A stretch of DNA of 64,000 nt. Source: Prochlorococcus sp. AG-347-J21 (GTDB lineage Bacteria; Cyanobacteriota; Cyanobacteriia; PCC-6307; Cyanobiaceae). Shown here piece by piece: positions 11,211 to 21,545 of this stretch. Where the stretch lies: assembly GCA_003281455.1 (NCBI GenBank), contig QCBX01000002.1, positions 1 through 64,000 of the forward strand, read 5' to 3'. Position 1 is the first letter of the stretch. Each line of letters starts with the position of its first letter. Under the pieces are notes generated by a model. The model did no database searches. It was not told the origin of the DNA and saw only the letters and a program-made list of their open reading frames with translations. The position numbers and the translations under genes are program-made.

Positions 11211-12497
11211 ATGATTATTTTTAAGAATCTAATTTTAAAAATATCAAGTTTAAGATTCGCTATATCGCTGATAATCTTCATTGCTATTGCCAGTGGGATA
11301 GGTACTTTTATACCTCAAGGTAGTAATAATAAATTCTATATTGATAATTTCAATAATGCTCCCATTTTTGGATTTTTAGATGGAGAAAAAGTCTTAAAAC
11401 TTCAATTGGATCATATATATACAAGCTTTTGGTTTTTATTTACATTAATTCTTCTTTGCATTTCTCTGGCAGCTTGTAGTTTCAGGAGGCAAATTCCTTC
11501 ATTAAAAGCTTCATTAAAATGGATTGAATATAAGAGCGAAAAAAAATTTAGCAAACTGCAACTAACTACAAGTCATCCAATCAATCAAGATGGAGAGCAT
11601 ATATCAAAAGTAGATTTATTACTGAAAAAAAAAGGATGGAAAACATACAAATTTAATAGTCATATTTCTGCAAGAAAGGGGTTAATTGGAAAAATCGGTC
11701 CTTTAGTTGTACATATCGGATTAATAGTCTTACTTATAGGTTCAGCATATGGAAGTTTTACAAGTCAATCAAAAGAACAATACTTAGTGCCTGGAGAAAC
11801 TTTAGATCTTGTTAATGAGAGCACAAACTCAAAAGCCAATGTAAAATTAGTCGATTTTTCTATAGAACGTGAAAGTGATGGTGTGCCTAAACAGTTTATT
11901 TCAAAATTAAATTTTTCTTCTGAAGATCTAAATTTAAATGAAATAAAAACAACCAAAGTTAATCACCCAATCAGGTTTAAAGGATTAACTATTTATCAAG
12001 CAGATTGGGCAATATCAAATGTTGTTTTAGAAATAGATAATATTCTTTATCAATTACAATTAAAGGAGATTCCAGAAATCGGTAATCAAGTTTGGGGAGT
12101 TTTAGTTGAATTAGGATCAGAGACTAAAAAAAATTTCCTTTTAACAATAGATAATGAAAATGGTCCACTTAAAATTTCGAATATAAAAAATTTTTCCGGG
12201 AATAATCTCTATATCAATGACGATCCTTTAGAAGTTAACTCTTCAAAAGTATCTCTGAAAAAAATAATCCCCAGCAGTGGATTAATAATTAAAAATGATC
12301 CGTCCATACCATTTATTTACTTTTCATTTATCTTAATAATTTTTGGAACAATAATAAGTCTTATACCAACTAACCAATTATGGATTCTGGTAAATAAAGA
12401 ATCACAAAAGTTATCTATTGGAGGCCTTAGTAATAAAAATCTAGTTGGTTTTAAAAAAGAATTTTTTAAATTATCAGACGAAATAAAAAATTTTTAA
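11211..12497 (+). CDS. ccs1: Cytochrome c biogenesis protein Ccs1 (ResB family)
   Basis: With CcsA this protein forms the System II haem-delivery and ligation complex used for cytochromes f and c6. It has 428 residues with three N-terminal membrane helices (first near residues 12-32, [20 protein letters not shown]), a large lumenal domain and a final helix near 370-390 ([19 protein letters not shown]). It abuts ccdA with no spacer. CcsA is not in this window. The last codons overlap the end of the convergent queF by four bases. Confidence 0.93.
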   Translation: MIIFKNLILKISSLRFAISLIIFIAIASGIGTFIPQGSNNKFYIDNFNNAPIFGFLDGEKVLKLQLDHIYTSFWFLFTLILLCISLAACSFRRQIPSLKASLKWIEYKSEKKFSKLQLTTSHPINQDGEHISKVDLLLKKKGWKTYKFNSHISARKGLIGKIGPLVVHIGLIVLLIGSAYGSFTSQSKEQYLVPGETLDLVNESTNSKANVKLVDFSIERESDGVPKQFISKLNFSSEDLNLNEIKTTKVNHPIRFKGLTIYQADWAISNVVLEIDNILYQLQLKEIPEIGNQVWGVLVELGSETKKNFLLTIDNENGPLKISNIKNFSGNNLYINDDPLEVNSSKVSLKKIIPSSGLIIKNDPSIPFIYFSFILIIFGTIISLIPTNQLWILVNKESQKLSIGGLSNKNLVGFKKEFFKLSDEIKNF

Positions 12498-12904
12498 TTT
12501 CTTTTCTGCCCACTAAAAATATCTAACTGCATAGAAACATTTCCTCTGGGGTTAAATGCAGCATTTAAATGTATCCAGTGAGGTGAACCTTCATTCACTA
12601 AATCATCCATAATTCTATTCACAACTTCCTCATGTGATATTTTTATATCCCTAAAATTATTAATATAAAGCTTTAAAGACTTCAACTCATAGACTTTCAA
12701 ATTAGGTTGATAAATAATATTTAGCTTTGCAAAATCTGGATAACCAGAAAAAGGGCACTTACATGTAAATTCAGGTAACTGAATAGAAATTTCATAAATT
12801 CTTTTCTTATTTGGATTATCGAAACAAATTATTTTTGATTCTTCAATAATTCTTTCACCATATAGCGGTCTTTGAGTCGAATCTTCTAATTTAGCTGTAC
12901 TCAT
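12494..12904 (-). CDS. queF: NADPH-dependent 7-cyano-7-deazaguanine reductase
   Basis: Reduces preQ0 to preQ1 in queuosine tRNA modification. It is a 136-residue unimodular QueF. The catalytic cysteine lies in [14 protein letters not shown], the NADPH-binding QueF motif appears as [14 protein letters not shown], and the substrate-binding glutamate is in [12 protein letters not shown]. It is transcribed alone, divergent from the glnB-linked small gene; I saw no convincing preQ1 riboswitch in its short leader. Confidence 0.95.
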   Translation of the reverse strand: MSTAKLEDSTQRPLYGERIIEESKIICFDNPNKKRIYEISIQLPEFTCKCPFSGYPDFAKLNIIYQPNLKVYELKSLKLYINNFRDIKISHEEVVNRIMDDLVNEGSPHWIHLNAAFNPRGNVSMQLDIFSGQKRN

Positions 12905-13093
12905 TTTTAGTAGAACTTTTTTACTAAACCTATATAAAAACTATATATAAAGATAAAAATTCGCAAAAGTATCAACAAATCTAAGTATTACAATTGACTA
13001 AGTCAAAAGATGTTAAATCTTATTTTTGTATCGATAGTAACATTCATAATGTCGACCGAAAGGTTTATATGTGTTTAGTTCAATGAAAAATTA

Positions 13094-13339
13094 ATGGACA
13101 TTTGTTTAATAACTATCGATAAAAACTTGAATAAATCACTTCAACCAAAAACTGCAATTGGAATGTTATGGCTTCAAACACACTTTGAGAATGATCAGTG
13201 GGAAGCGTTGTCAAATAGTACAGTAATAATTTCTGAAAAAAATTCCCAACTATTAATTGAAGACGCCAAGAATGCAGGCCTTAATGTTGAATGTTTTTCT
13301 GATATTTCAATGTTGGATGTTTTTCCAAAAAACAATTAA
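13094..13339 (+). CDS. Small protein of unknown function upstream of glnB (81 aa)
   Basis: I recognise no domain. It is a soluble-looking 81-residue protein with an alternating strand/helix pattern (ICLITID, GMLWLQTHFE, STVIISEKN, NAGLNVECFSDISML). It stops 24 bases before the glnB ATG on the same strand, so the two are probably co-transcribed. That hints at a role linked to nitrogen status or PII, but this is inference from position only. Confidence 0.75.
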   Translation: MDICLITIDKNLNKSLQPKTAIGMLWLQTHFENDQWEALSNSTVIISEKNSQLLIEDAKNAGLNVECFSDISMLDVFPKNN

Positions 13340-13703
<364 letters not shown>

Positions 13704-13715
<12 letters not shown>

Positions 13716-14516
13716 TTTTACTAAAGTTTGTATATATTCACTATTAATCTTTGTATTTGATTGACTTCCTAAGGTCATCCAAGCTAAATATTCATGATTT
13801 CCAGCAGGACCTACTAGAGGAGAAGCTATCAAATTCTTTATATTCCATTGAAAATTCTTAGCAGCATAAATAACAGACTCTATAGCCTCAGTATGGAATT
13901 TAGGATTGCGAACAACTCCCCCTTTACTGACTTTATCTTTACCCACCTCAAATTGGGGTTTAATTAAAAATATTCCCTCAATACAATCACCTTCTAATAA
14001 ATTACCAATTGATTTAAAAACTAACTTTAATGAAATAAAAGATAAATCAGCAACCACAAAATTTGGTAATTTATTACTTCTAGATAAAAGATCATTAGGT
14101 TTTAAATTTCGAATATTAGTTCGTTCAAAAAGTATGACTTTTGGGTTATTTCTAATCTTCCATGCAGTCTGCCCATAACCAACATCTATCCCATAAACTA
14201 ACTTTGCTCCTTGTTGCAATAAGCAATCAGTAAATCCCCCAGTAGAGATGCCAGCGTCAATACATATTTTATCTTTTACTTTAATTTCAAGTTTATTAAA
14301 TGCCGCCATTAATTTTTCCCCCCCCCTTGATACAAACATAGGTGCGGAATCAATAAAAAATTCAGCTCCAATTAATACTTGTTGTCCAGGTTTATCCCAT
14401 ACTTTTCCATTGATATCTCTAACCTTGCCCGCAAGAATTAAACCTTGGGCTTTTTGACGAGTTTCACATAAACCACTTTTAAGAAGATAAAGGTCTAATC
14501 TACTTTTTTTAATCAT
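13704..14516 (-). CDS. tlyA: TlyA family rRNA methyltransferase (hemolysin A-like)
   Basis: Family members 2'-O-methylate cytidines of ribosomal RNA. The 270-residue protein has an N-terminal S4 RNA-binding domain (residues 4-65, RLDLYLLKSGLCETRQKAQ) and a FtsJ-like methyltransferase domain with the AdoMet loop DAGISTGGFTDCLL and VVADLSFISL. Length matches bacterial TlyA. The target site in cyanobacteria has not been read from this sequence. It converges with glnB at a shared terminator. Confidence 0.93.
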
Positions 14517-14798
14517 CTAATAATCAATAAAAAAAGACTGAATAATGAACTTCTATAAGATTAAGATCCAAATTCTTTAATACCTTCCAATTTTAAATAA
14601 GAACTAAAAAATTACCCATTATTAACGAAAGGATTAAATGCAAACATTTTTATATTTACGCTTTCTTAATTAGCCAGAAAAATGTTACATAAGAAAATAA
14701 TAGCCAGGCAAATATGTTCAATGGCAAGTACATCTTTAAGGTATAGAGCAATAATTCGATTTTGGTTATAAAGTTTAAATTGATAATTAATAAAAATT
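14517..14798. other. Intergenic region between divergent tlyA and purB
   Basis: This 282-base stretch separates the two divergent genes and must hold their promoters. It is very AT-rich with no clear ribosomal or small-RNA motif. It also contains one short hydrophobic reading frame on the minus strand, listed separately at 14656-14733. Nothing else is supported. Confidence 0.4.
14656..14733 (-). CDS. Possible single-helix membrane microprotein (25 aa)
   Basis: A very short frame reads MYLPLNIFAWLLFSYVTFFW and ends LIKKA. It is almost one continuous membrane helix with a basic C-terminal end, the shape of small photosynthetic or respiratory complex subunits (Pet, Psb, Ndh types), but I cannot match it to a known one. 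The ribosome site (CTTAAAG just before the ATG) is poor. It stands alone on the minus strand between tlyA and purB. Chance is possible in AT-rich DNA. Confidence 0.35.
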   Translation of the reverse strand: MYLPLNIFAWLLFSYVTFFWLIKKA

Positions 14799-16094
14799 GT
14801 GATCGAGCGTTACACATTGCCCGAAATGGGTAAAATCTGGACTGATAGCGAAAAATTCCAGAGTTGGCTTAAGGTTGAAATAGCTGCATGTGAAGCAAAT
14901 TTTTCCTTAGGGAAAATTCCTGAGAATGCCATGAAAGAGATACGTTCAAATGCAAAGTTTGATGAATCTAGAATTACAGAAATTGAGAAAGAAGTTAAAC
15001 ATGATGTTATAGCATTTCTTACAAGTGTTAATGAATTTGTAGGAGATTCTGGAAGATATATACATGTTGGTATGACCAGTAGTGATGTTCTTGATACCGG
15101 CTTATCTCTTCAGTTAAAAGATTCTTGCGAATTGTTATTAGCAGAAATTGAGAACCTAGAAAATGAAGTCAGATTATTAGCAAGGAAGCATAAAAATACA
15201 TTAATGATTGGCAGATCTCATGCAATTCATGGTGAGCCAATTTCCTTTGGTTTTAAACTTGCTGGATGGTTAGCAGAAATAATAAGGGACAAAAAAAGAT
15301 TGTTAACACTGAAAGAATCTGTAGCTATTGGACAAATTAGTGGTGCAATGGGAACTTACGCTAATACGAATCCCAAAGTAGAACAAATAACTTGTGATTT
15401 ACTTGGCTTAAAACCAGATACAGTAAGTACGCAAGTCATATCGAGAGACAGGCATGCAGAATATGTTCAAACTATTGCACTAGTTGGAGCTTCTCTAGAT
15501 AGATTCGCAACTGAAATAAGAAATTTACAAAGGACTGATGTTTTAGAAGTTGAGGAGGGCTTTACAAAAGGGCAAAAAGGAAGTTCTGCGATGCCTCATA
15601 AAAGAAATCCTATTCGAAGTGAAAGAGTAAGCGGTTTAGCAAGAATTTTGAGGAGTTACGTCTTAACAGCACTGGAAAATGTTCCACTTTGGCATGAAAG
15701 AGATATAAGCCATAGTTCCAATGAACGTATTATGTTACCTGACGTATCAATCTGTTTGCATTTTATGCTCAGGGAAATGAAAGATATAGTAAGCAATTTG
15801 GAAGTTTATCCAAAAAATATGCTCAAAAATTTAAATATATATGGTGGTGTAATCTTTAGTCAGAAAGTTTTACTTTTGCTTGTAGAGAAGGGCTTTTCTA
15901 GAGAAAAAGCTTATAGATTAGTTCAAAAAAATGCTCATCAGGCCTGGAATACTCAGAATGGGAATTTCAAACAAAATATAGAGAGAGATAATGAAATCAT
16001 GGATCTTATTGATCAAAGTGACTTAGAAGAATGTTTTAACCCTTCAATTCATCTCAATAATTTAAGTGTAATATGGGAGAAGTTAGGTATCTAG
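14799..16094 (+). CDS. purB: Adenylosuccinate lyase
   Basis: Catalyses two fumarate-releasing steps of purine synthesis (SAICAR to AICAR and adenylosuccinate to AMP). It has 431 residues with the superfamily signature GSSAMPHKRNP, the TSSDVLDTG motif and GRSHAIHGEP. The start is GTG, giving the family N terminus MIERYTLPEMG. It is followed by fumC, another member of the same superfamily, which consumes the released fumarate. A hairpin lies in the 48-base gap between them. Confidence 0.97.
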   Translation: MIERYTLPEMGKIWTDSEKFQSWLKVEIAACEANFSLGKIPENAMKEIRSNAKFDESRITEIEKEVKHDVIAFLTSVNEFVGDSGRYIHVGMTSSDVLDTGLSLQLKDSCELLLAEIENLENEVRLLARKHKNTLMIGRSHAIHGEPISFGFKLAGWLAEIIRDKKRLLTLKESVAIGQISGAMGTYANTNPKVEQITCDLLGLKPDTVSTQVISRDRHAEYVQTIALVGASLDRFATEIRNLQRTDVLEVEEGFTKGQKGSSAMPHKRNPIRSERVSGLARILRSYVLTALENVPLWHERDISHSSNERIMLPDVSICLHFMLREMKDIVSNLEVYPKNMLKNLNIYGGVIFSQKVLLLLVEKGFSREKAYRLVQKNAHQAWNTQNGNFKQNIERDNEIMDLIDQSDLEECFNPSIHLNNLSVIWEKLGI

Positions 16095-16099
16095 GATTA

Positions 16100-16135
16100 C
16101 TGAAAACCTTATCTAAGTTAAACCAGTGTTTTCAG
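16100..16135 (+). promoter_or_regulatory. Inverted repeat just before fumC
   Basis: CTGAAAAC (16100-16107) and GTTTTCAG (16128-16135) are perfect inverted arms with a 20-base loop, lying entirely between the purB stop and the fumC start. No T-run follows, and the right arm ends against the AGAGG ribosome site of fumC, so a fold could hinder translation or protect an RNA end. Function is inferred. Confidence 0.4.
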
Positions 16136-16142
16136 AGGAATA

Positions 16143-17528
16143 ATGACAAAAAAGTTTAGGATTGAAAAAGATAGTATGGGAACAATAGAGGTTCCCATAG
16201 AAGCTTTGTGGGGCGCTCAAACACAAAGATCGATAATAAATTTTTCTATTGGAGAAGAATTAATTCCAATTGAGTTAATTTATTCAATCACCCTCATTAA
16301 AAAAGCTGCTTCAATTGCGAATTTCAATTTAGGTTTAATAGATAAAAGGAAAAAAGATTTGATTGTAGAGGCATGTACGGAAATACTTGATGGGCTTCAC
16401 GATTCACAGTTTCCCCTAAAGGTTTGGCAAACAGGTAGTGGCACGCAAACAAATATGAATGTTAATGAGGTAATTTCCAATATTGCAGCTTTAAAAACTA
16501 ATTCAGAGCTTGGTAGTCATCAACCAATTCATCCGAATGATGATGTAAATAAATCTCAGTCAACTAATGACACTTTTCCTGCTGCTATTCAAATATCTGT
16601 CGTTAATGAAATAATCAAAAATTTAGTTCCAACGATAAGAGAACTTACTAAGATCCTTGATAAAAAAAGTGAAGAATGGAAAGACCTTATAAAGATAGGA
16701 AGAACCCATTTTCAAGATGCAGTTCCTCTTACTTTTGGGCAAGAAATATCAGGATGGTCAGAGCAACTTAAAGATGCTGAGAATGCAATTATTATTAGTC
16801 TGAATGAATTGTATTTCTTACCTCTGGGAGGAACTGCAGTTGGAACAGGGATTAATTGTCCAAAAGGATTTTGTGAAGAGTCTATAAAATCAATTTCCGA
16901 TGATACTAATCTAATTTTCTATAAATCAAAAAATAATTTTTCTATTATGGCCTCTCATGATCGTCTAGCTCAAGTAATGAGTCAGATAAAAATATTAGCA
17001 GGTGCATTATTTAAAATTTCAAATGATATAAAAATTCTATCTTCTGGTCCAAGATCAGGAATATATGAACTAATTATTCCTCAAAATGAACCTGGAAGTT
17101 CTATCATGCCTGGTAAAGTGAATCCAACTCAATGCGAAGCCTTATCAATGGTTTGCACTCAGATAATGGGTCTTGAATATGCAGTTTCAATGGCAAATTC
17201 TAGCGGCACTTTACAGATGAATGAATATAAGCCTCTTATTGGGTTTAATATTCTCACAAGTCTAAAATTACTAAAAAATGTAATAGAAAACTTCAGAATA
17301 AAATTAGTTGATGGGATGGAACCTAATCAAAAGAAAATGAAGTTAAATTTAGAAAATTCACTAATGTTGGTTACAGCCATAGTGCCAAAAGTTGGTTATG
17401 AAAAAGCAGCTGAAATTGCAAACCTTGCCTTCAAAGAATCATTAAATTTAAAAGAGGCAACACTTAAATTAGGTTATTTAAATGAAGATGAATTTGATGA
17501 AGCAATGAATATCAATTCAATGATTTGA
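16143..17528 (+). CDS. fumC: Fumarate hydratase, class II
   Basis: Reversibly hydrates fumarate to malate; iron-independent tetrameric enzyme. The 461-residue protein carries the signature GSSIMPGKVNPTQCEA, the substrate loop TGSGTQTNMNVNE and KSQSTNDTFP. It lies 48 bases after purB and can remove fumarate made by purine and arginine synthesis. A short hairpin with a T-run follows the stop. Confidence 0.97.
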   Translation: MTKKFRIEKDSMGTIEVPIEALWGAQTQRSIINFSIGEELIPIELIYSITLIKKAASIANFNLGLIDKRKKDLIVEACTEILDGLHDSQFPLKVWQTGSGTQTNMNVNEVISNIAALKTNSELGSHQPIHPNDDVNKSQSTNDTFPAAIQISVVNEIIKNLVPTIRELTKILDKKSEEWKDLIKIGRTHFQDAVPLTFGQEISGWSEQLKDAENAIIISLNELYFLPLGGTAVGTGINCPKGFCEESIKSISDDTNLIFYKSKNNFSIMASHDRLAQVMSQIKILAGALFKISNDIKILSSGPRSGIYELIIPQNEPGSSIMPGKVNPTQCEALSMVCTQIMGLEYAVSMANSSGTLQMNEYKPLIGFNILTSLKLLKNVIENFRIKLVDGMEPNQKKMKLNLENSLMLVTAIVPKVGYEKAAEIANLAFKESLNLKEATLKLGYLNEDEFDEAMNINSMI

Positions 17529-17539
17529 TTAAAAAAAAT

Positions 17540-20266
17540 TTAAGAATTATTATCAATTCTTTTTGTTGCAGGATTAATATCTTCAGAGACTTTTATAAGA
17601 TCATTAGATTCAGAAACAGGAAAACGATTAATAGCTTTTAATGCTAGCTTTGCTTTGCTTTTTAATTTATTACTAACACCAAAACAGTATTGAACTTGAG
17701 AAAGGACATCAATTGATCTTCTAATAATTCTCACTACATCACCTTCGTCTAATGAAGTATTAAAAACCAAATCTTTCCATTTTTTTCCTCTTGCCCATTC
17801 AGAAATAATTCCAGTTAACTCTATTTCTAAATAAATAGGGATTTCAATATGAAACTTATTTTGTTGAGAAGCGACTAATTTTCTTAAACCATCTAATTCA
17901 TTAAAAACATCTATTACCTTTAAAGAAGGCTTGAAATTACACCAAAGATTAGGCCTCCTTATATCAACACATATAGCTTGAATAATTGCAGCTAACTCAG
18001 GAGGATCTAAATCATCTAAATAACCACTAACTAAAACCAGACCAATCCACAATTCATTTTCACTTCTTATTGCACCAACTGTTTGTCCAACTTCTGTCAA
18101 TTCCAAATCATTTAAACAACCGAAATGATTCAAAATTTTAATCAAATCGGTAAAAGTTCTCCAGTTATGATTTTCTTTATCCTCAAGAAGTTTTTTCCTC
18201 ATATATATTTCTTGTTCAACATCAACAATTCTTTTTCTATATTTCTTTAATTTCCTAGAGTCTCCAAATCTATGTGCGGGATGATCATTGACTGTTTCTT
18301 CTAAATTATTAATTTGTTGCTGTTGTGCCAAAACTTCCGTTGACAAATCATATTGTGGAGTTTGTAAATCATTTTTTTTAGAAACTTCTAAAATTCGATC
18401 CGCATAATACTGCGACATATCATCTCCCCTAAATACCTCTCCAGAAAAATACATCTTTGGTACTTCAAGTCCTAAGACATCAATCGCATCCAAATCATTA
18501 AAAATACTTACAATGTATGAGGGTTTTATAAGAATAAATAAATTATCAATTGTCAAACACAATAAACTCTTTATTTTTTGGGATTCATATATTTTCTTAC
18601 AAATTAATCCTGGAACAATTTTTCTTTTAATTTGAGGAGCTTTGATTGAAATTAAGCTTCCATCTTTAATATATGGGAGTGCATTAGTGATCTCTTCTGA
18701 TAATTTTTCTGCTGCTTGTTTTTCTAAAATTTTCAAGAGTCTTCTCTCTTCTTTAAGACGATTTTTTAACTTTTCGTAGGCATCAAAATCTTTCCATGAA
18801 ACGTTAGATGTAATTTTTTTTAATTCAACTAAATCCTTATCTAAATTTTCAAGAATTATATTCTCACCTGAAGATTCACCTAAATATAAAAAACTACCAA
18901 AACTTCTTTTAATTAATTCTTTAGACTTTTCTAAAGAATAACTTTGTAAAAGATTAAGTACCATTCCATAACTAGGAGTAAATTGACTCTCTAAAGAATT
19001 TGGTTTGCTAATAGCCAGTGCACTTGCTTCTTTGGCACCTTCGAATCTTGTTTGTAATGTAACAACATATCCTTGGGTATCTTTTCCTCTTCTTCCAGCT
19101 CTTCCTGACATTTGCAAAAATTCACTGCTAAATAATAATCTGTGCCCATCTTCTGTCCTTTTTGATAAAGAAGAAATAACAGTGGTTCTTGCGGGCATAT
19201 TAATTCCTGCAGCAAGAGTTTCAGTTGCAAAAACAACTTTTATCAAACCTTGCTGAAATAATTCTTCAACCAATTCTTTCCATGCAGGCAATAATCCAGC
19301 ATGGTGAGATGCAATACCTCGTTTTAATGCCTCGCATTGAGATTTATCTTTAATTGCCTCTTGATTATTTTTAAGATAAACATCTAATTTTTGGGATATC
19401 ATATTCGCTTCTGAATAACTTACTAAAGTTAAGTCTTTTATATTCTCAATAGCCTTGTCACATCCTCTTCTACTAAAGATAAAATAAATAGCTGGCAACA
19501 TATTTCGTTCAGCTAGTTTAGAGATCACAAAGCCAATTGAGGGAGACTTTGGTTGCATTATCCTGCCCACTTTTCCTCTCATTTTCTGCCCTTTAGGAGC
19601 TCTCCAAATCTTACAGTTTGGATGAATTCCATTACCCTTATTATTTAAAAGTGGATGGAGGCCTTTAACACTACAAAAAATAAAATCAAGTGGGACTGGT
19701 CTCTTATCGCTATTAATTAGTACTGTGGGCCCATGAACTTTTTCTATCCAATTTTGTAGTTGATCTGCATTGGCTATTGTTGCTGATAAAGCTATTATTT
19801 GAGTTCTAGTAGGGCAATGGATTATAGTTTCTTCCCAAACTGTGCCTCTTTGGGGGTCATTCATATAATGACATTCATCAAGAATCACAGATTCTAAATT
19901 CTCTAAGGGATCATCAAATTCATCAAATTCACCATAAAGCATGTTCCTAAAAATCTCAGTCGTCATAACTAAGATTGGTGCTTCTCTATTTATACTTATA
20001 TCTCCAGTTAAAAGACCAACTTTATTATCACCATATTGATTAGCAAAATCTCTAAACTTTTGATTTGATAGTGCTTTTAAAGGTGTTGTATAAAAAACTC
20101 TACTTTCATGAGATAAGCCTCTATATATAGCAAATTCACCTATCAATGTTTTACCCGAACCTGTTGGTGCTGTTAAAACAACAGAATTTCCGCTATTAAT
20201 AGCTCGAATTGCTTCTAATTGGAAATCATCTAGTGGAAAGGGGAAATATTCCTCTAAATTAAGCAA
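17540..20266 (-). CDS. SKI2/Mtr4-like DEAD/DEAH-box RNA helicase
   Basis: A 908-residue ATP-dependent helicase of superfamily 2. The N-terminal RecA domain has the Walker A loop LTAPTGSGKT (about residues 32-41) and the DECHYMND motif II; SATIANADQLQNW is motif III. The second RecA domain shows FIFSRRGCDKA and QMSGRAGRRG (motif VI). The C-terminal third resembles the DSHCT domain of Mtr4/Ski2 proteins. Cyanobacteria and chloroplasts have such a protein, probably acting in RNA turnover or rRNA maturation; the exact substrate is unknown. The start is a TTG with no in-frame ATG upstream. Confidence 0.9.
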   Translation of the reverse strand: MLNLEEYFPFPLDDFQLEAIRAINSGNSVVLTAPTGSGKTLIGEFAIYRGLSHESRVFYTTPLKALSNQKFRDFANQYGDNKVGLLTGDISINREAPILVMTTEIFRNMLYGEFDEFDDPLENLESVILDECHYMNDPQRGTVWEETIIHCPTRTQIIALSATIANADQLQNWIEKVHGPTVLINSDKRPVPLDFIFCSVKGLHPLLNNKGNGIHPNCKIWRAPKGQKMRGKVGRIMQPKSPSIGFVISKLAERNMLPAIYFIFSRRGCDKAIENIKDLTLVSYSEANMISQKLDVYLKNNQEAIKDKSQCEALKRGIASHHAGLLPAWKELVEELFQQGLIKVVFATETLAAGINMPARTTVISSLSKRTEDGHRLLFSSEFLQMSGRAGRRGKDTQGYVVTLQTRFEGAKEASALAISKPNSLESQFTPSYGMVLNLLQSYSLEKSKELIKRSFGSFLYLGESSGENIILENLDKDLVELKKITSNVSWKDFDAYEKLKNRLKEERRLLKILEKQAAEKLSEEITNALPYIKDGSLISIKAPQIKRKIVPGLICKKIYESQKIKSLLCLTIDNLFILIKPSYIVSIFNDLDAIDVLGLEVPKMYFSGEVFRGDDMSQYYADRILEVSKKNDLQTPQYDLSTEVLAQQQQINNLEETVNDHPAHRFGDSRKLKKYRKRIVDVEQEIYMRKKLLEDKENHNWRTFTDLIKILNHFGCLNDLELTEVGQTVGAIRSENELWIGLVLVSGYLDDLDPPELAAIIQAICVDIRRPNLWCNFKPSLKVIDVFNELDGLRKLVASQQNKFHIEIPIYLEIELTGIISEWARGKKWKDLVFNTSLDEGDVVRIIRRSIDVLSQVQYCFGVSNKLKSKAKLALKAINRFPVSESNDLIKVSEDINPATKRIDNNS
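17542..17561 (+). terminator. Probable terminator after fumC
   Basis: AAGAATT, a six-base loop and AATTCTT form a 7-bp AT-rich stem, running directly into TTTTTG. It overlaps the last codons of the convergent helicase gene. The stem is weak in GC, so confidence is moderate. Confidence 0.45.
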
Positions 20267-20405
20267 TAATTGTGATTTAAGAGAGGATGAGTTAACTTCT
20301 TAATATATGATCTATATAGATATTAATAAACAAAAAATACCTTGCAAACTTTAATTGTAAATCTAAATCTTTTTAATTAAATCCACTATATTTTATTTTA
20401 CCAAA

Positions 20406-21545
20406 ATGAAAAAAATAAAAATTCAAAAAAATAGAATCCGTAAATTAAAAACATTTTCTTTAGGTAAAAAATCATTTGAACTTCAAAGTTTAAATTCGCA
20501 AAATAAAAAACTTATAGACTTATGTAGTAATGATTATTTTGGATTAAGTAGGGACAAGGATTTAATAAAAGCTGCTTACGAAATAAGCATGTCAGAAGGT
20601 ATTGGTTCAGGAAGCTCTAGGTTTATTACAGGTTCAAGACCAATACATAAATTATTAGAAACAGAACTTGCAAAGTGGCTTGATCAAGATAAAGTATTAC
20701 TTTTCCCAAGCGGATTTCAAGCAAATATAGCCGCTATCCAGACTTTAGCAAACAGAAATAGTATCGTAATAGCAGATAAATTAATCCATAACTCTTTATT
20801 GGTTGGAGTTAAAGCCGCTGAAGCTAAACTAGTTCGATTTTCACACAATAATTTAAAAGATTTAGAAGATAAAATTATTAAGTCTAACCCCACAAAAAAT
20901 TCCATTTTAGTTGTTGTCGAATCTCTTTATAGCATGGAGGGATCAATTGCTCCGCTCAGAGAAATAACGGAAATTTGCAACAAAAATAGTGTTCAATTAT
21001 TAGTTGACGAAGCCCATGCAATTGGGATCTTGGGACCTGAAGGCAGGGGTTTAAGTTTTAATTTCCGTTCAGATATAACTATAATTACTGGAACTTTTGG
21101 AAAAGCATTTGGAAGCGGTGGAGCTTTCATAGCCTCCAATTCAGAAATTGGTGAGTATCTTATCCAAACAAGTGGTGCATTTAGGTACACAACCGCTCTT
21201 GCACCATCTTTAGCTGCTGGAGCACTAGAAGGTTTAAATAAAATTTTAGAAAATAAAGAATGGGGTAATGAATTGTTATCTTCTTCGAAGATATGGAAAG
21301 ATGAAATTATTAAAAATTTTAGTTTTCCAATTCAGGGAGATTCTCACATTTTATCAATTATTGTTGGCCAAGAAGAGAAGGCAATTTATCTACAAAAATA
21401 TCTTGAGGAAAATGGGTTTTTAGCAATTGCGATAAGACCCCCAACTGTTCCAGTTGGGCAATCAAGAATCAGAATAACAATAAGAAGAAACTTAGATTTG
21501 AATCTGCTAAAAAATTTCATTACAGTATTAAAAGATTTTAAATGA
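20406..21545 (+). CDS. bioF: 8-amino-7-oxononanoate synthase
   Basis: A PLP enzyme that condenses pimeloyl-ACP with alanine in biotin synthesis. It has 379 residues; the PLP lysine is in GTFGKAFGSGGAF and the cofactor aspartate in LLVDEAHAIG. It is the first gene of the bioF-bioK-bioC-bioD-bioA cluster. A TATATT (20387-20392) lies only about 14 bases before the ATG, so the leader may be very short. It overlaps bioK by four bases. Confidence 0.95.
   Translation: MKKIKIQKNRIRKLKTFSLGKKSFELQSLNSQNKKLIDLCSNDYFGLSRDKDLIKAAYEISMSEGIGSGSSRFITGSRPIHKLLETELAKWLDQDKVLLFPSGFQANIAAIQTLANRNSIVIADKLIHNSLLVGVKAAEAKLVRFSHNNLKDLEDKIIKSNPTKNSILVVVESLYSMEGSIAPLREITEICNKNSVQLLVDEAHAIGILGPEGRGLSFNFRSDITIITGTFGKAFGSGGAFIASNSEIGEYLIQTSGAFRYTTALAPSLAAGALEGLNKILENKEWGNELLSSSKIWKDEIIKNFSFPIQGDSHILSIIVGQEEKAIYLQKYLEENGFLAIAIRPPTVPVGQSRIRITIRRNLDLNLLKNFITVLKDFK

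Noticed and set aside
13010..13078. 22-codon hydrophobic frame before the small gene upstream of glnB
   Set aside because: No ribosome site, and it lies in the likely promoter region; a chance frame in AT-rich DNA is more likely.
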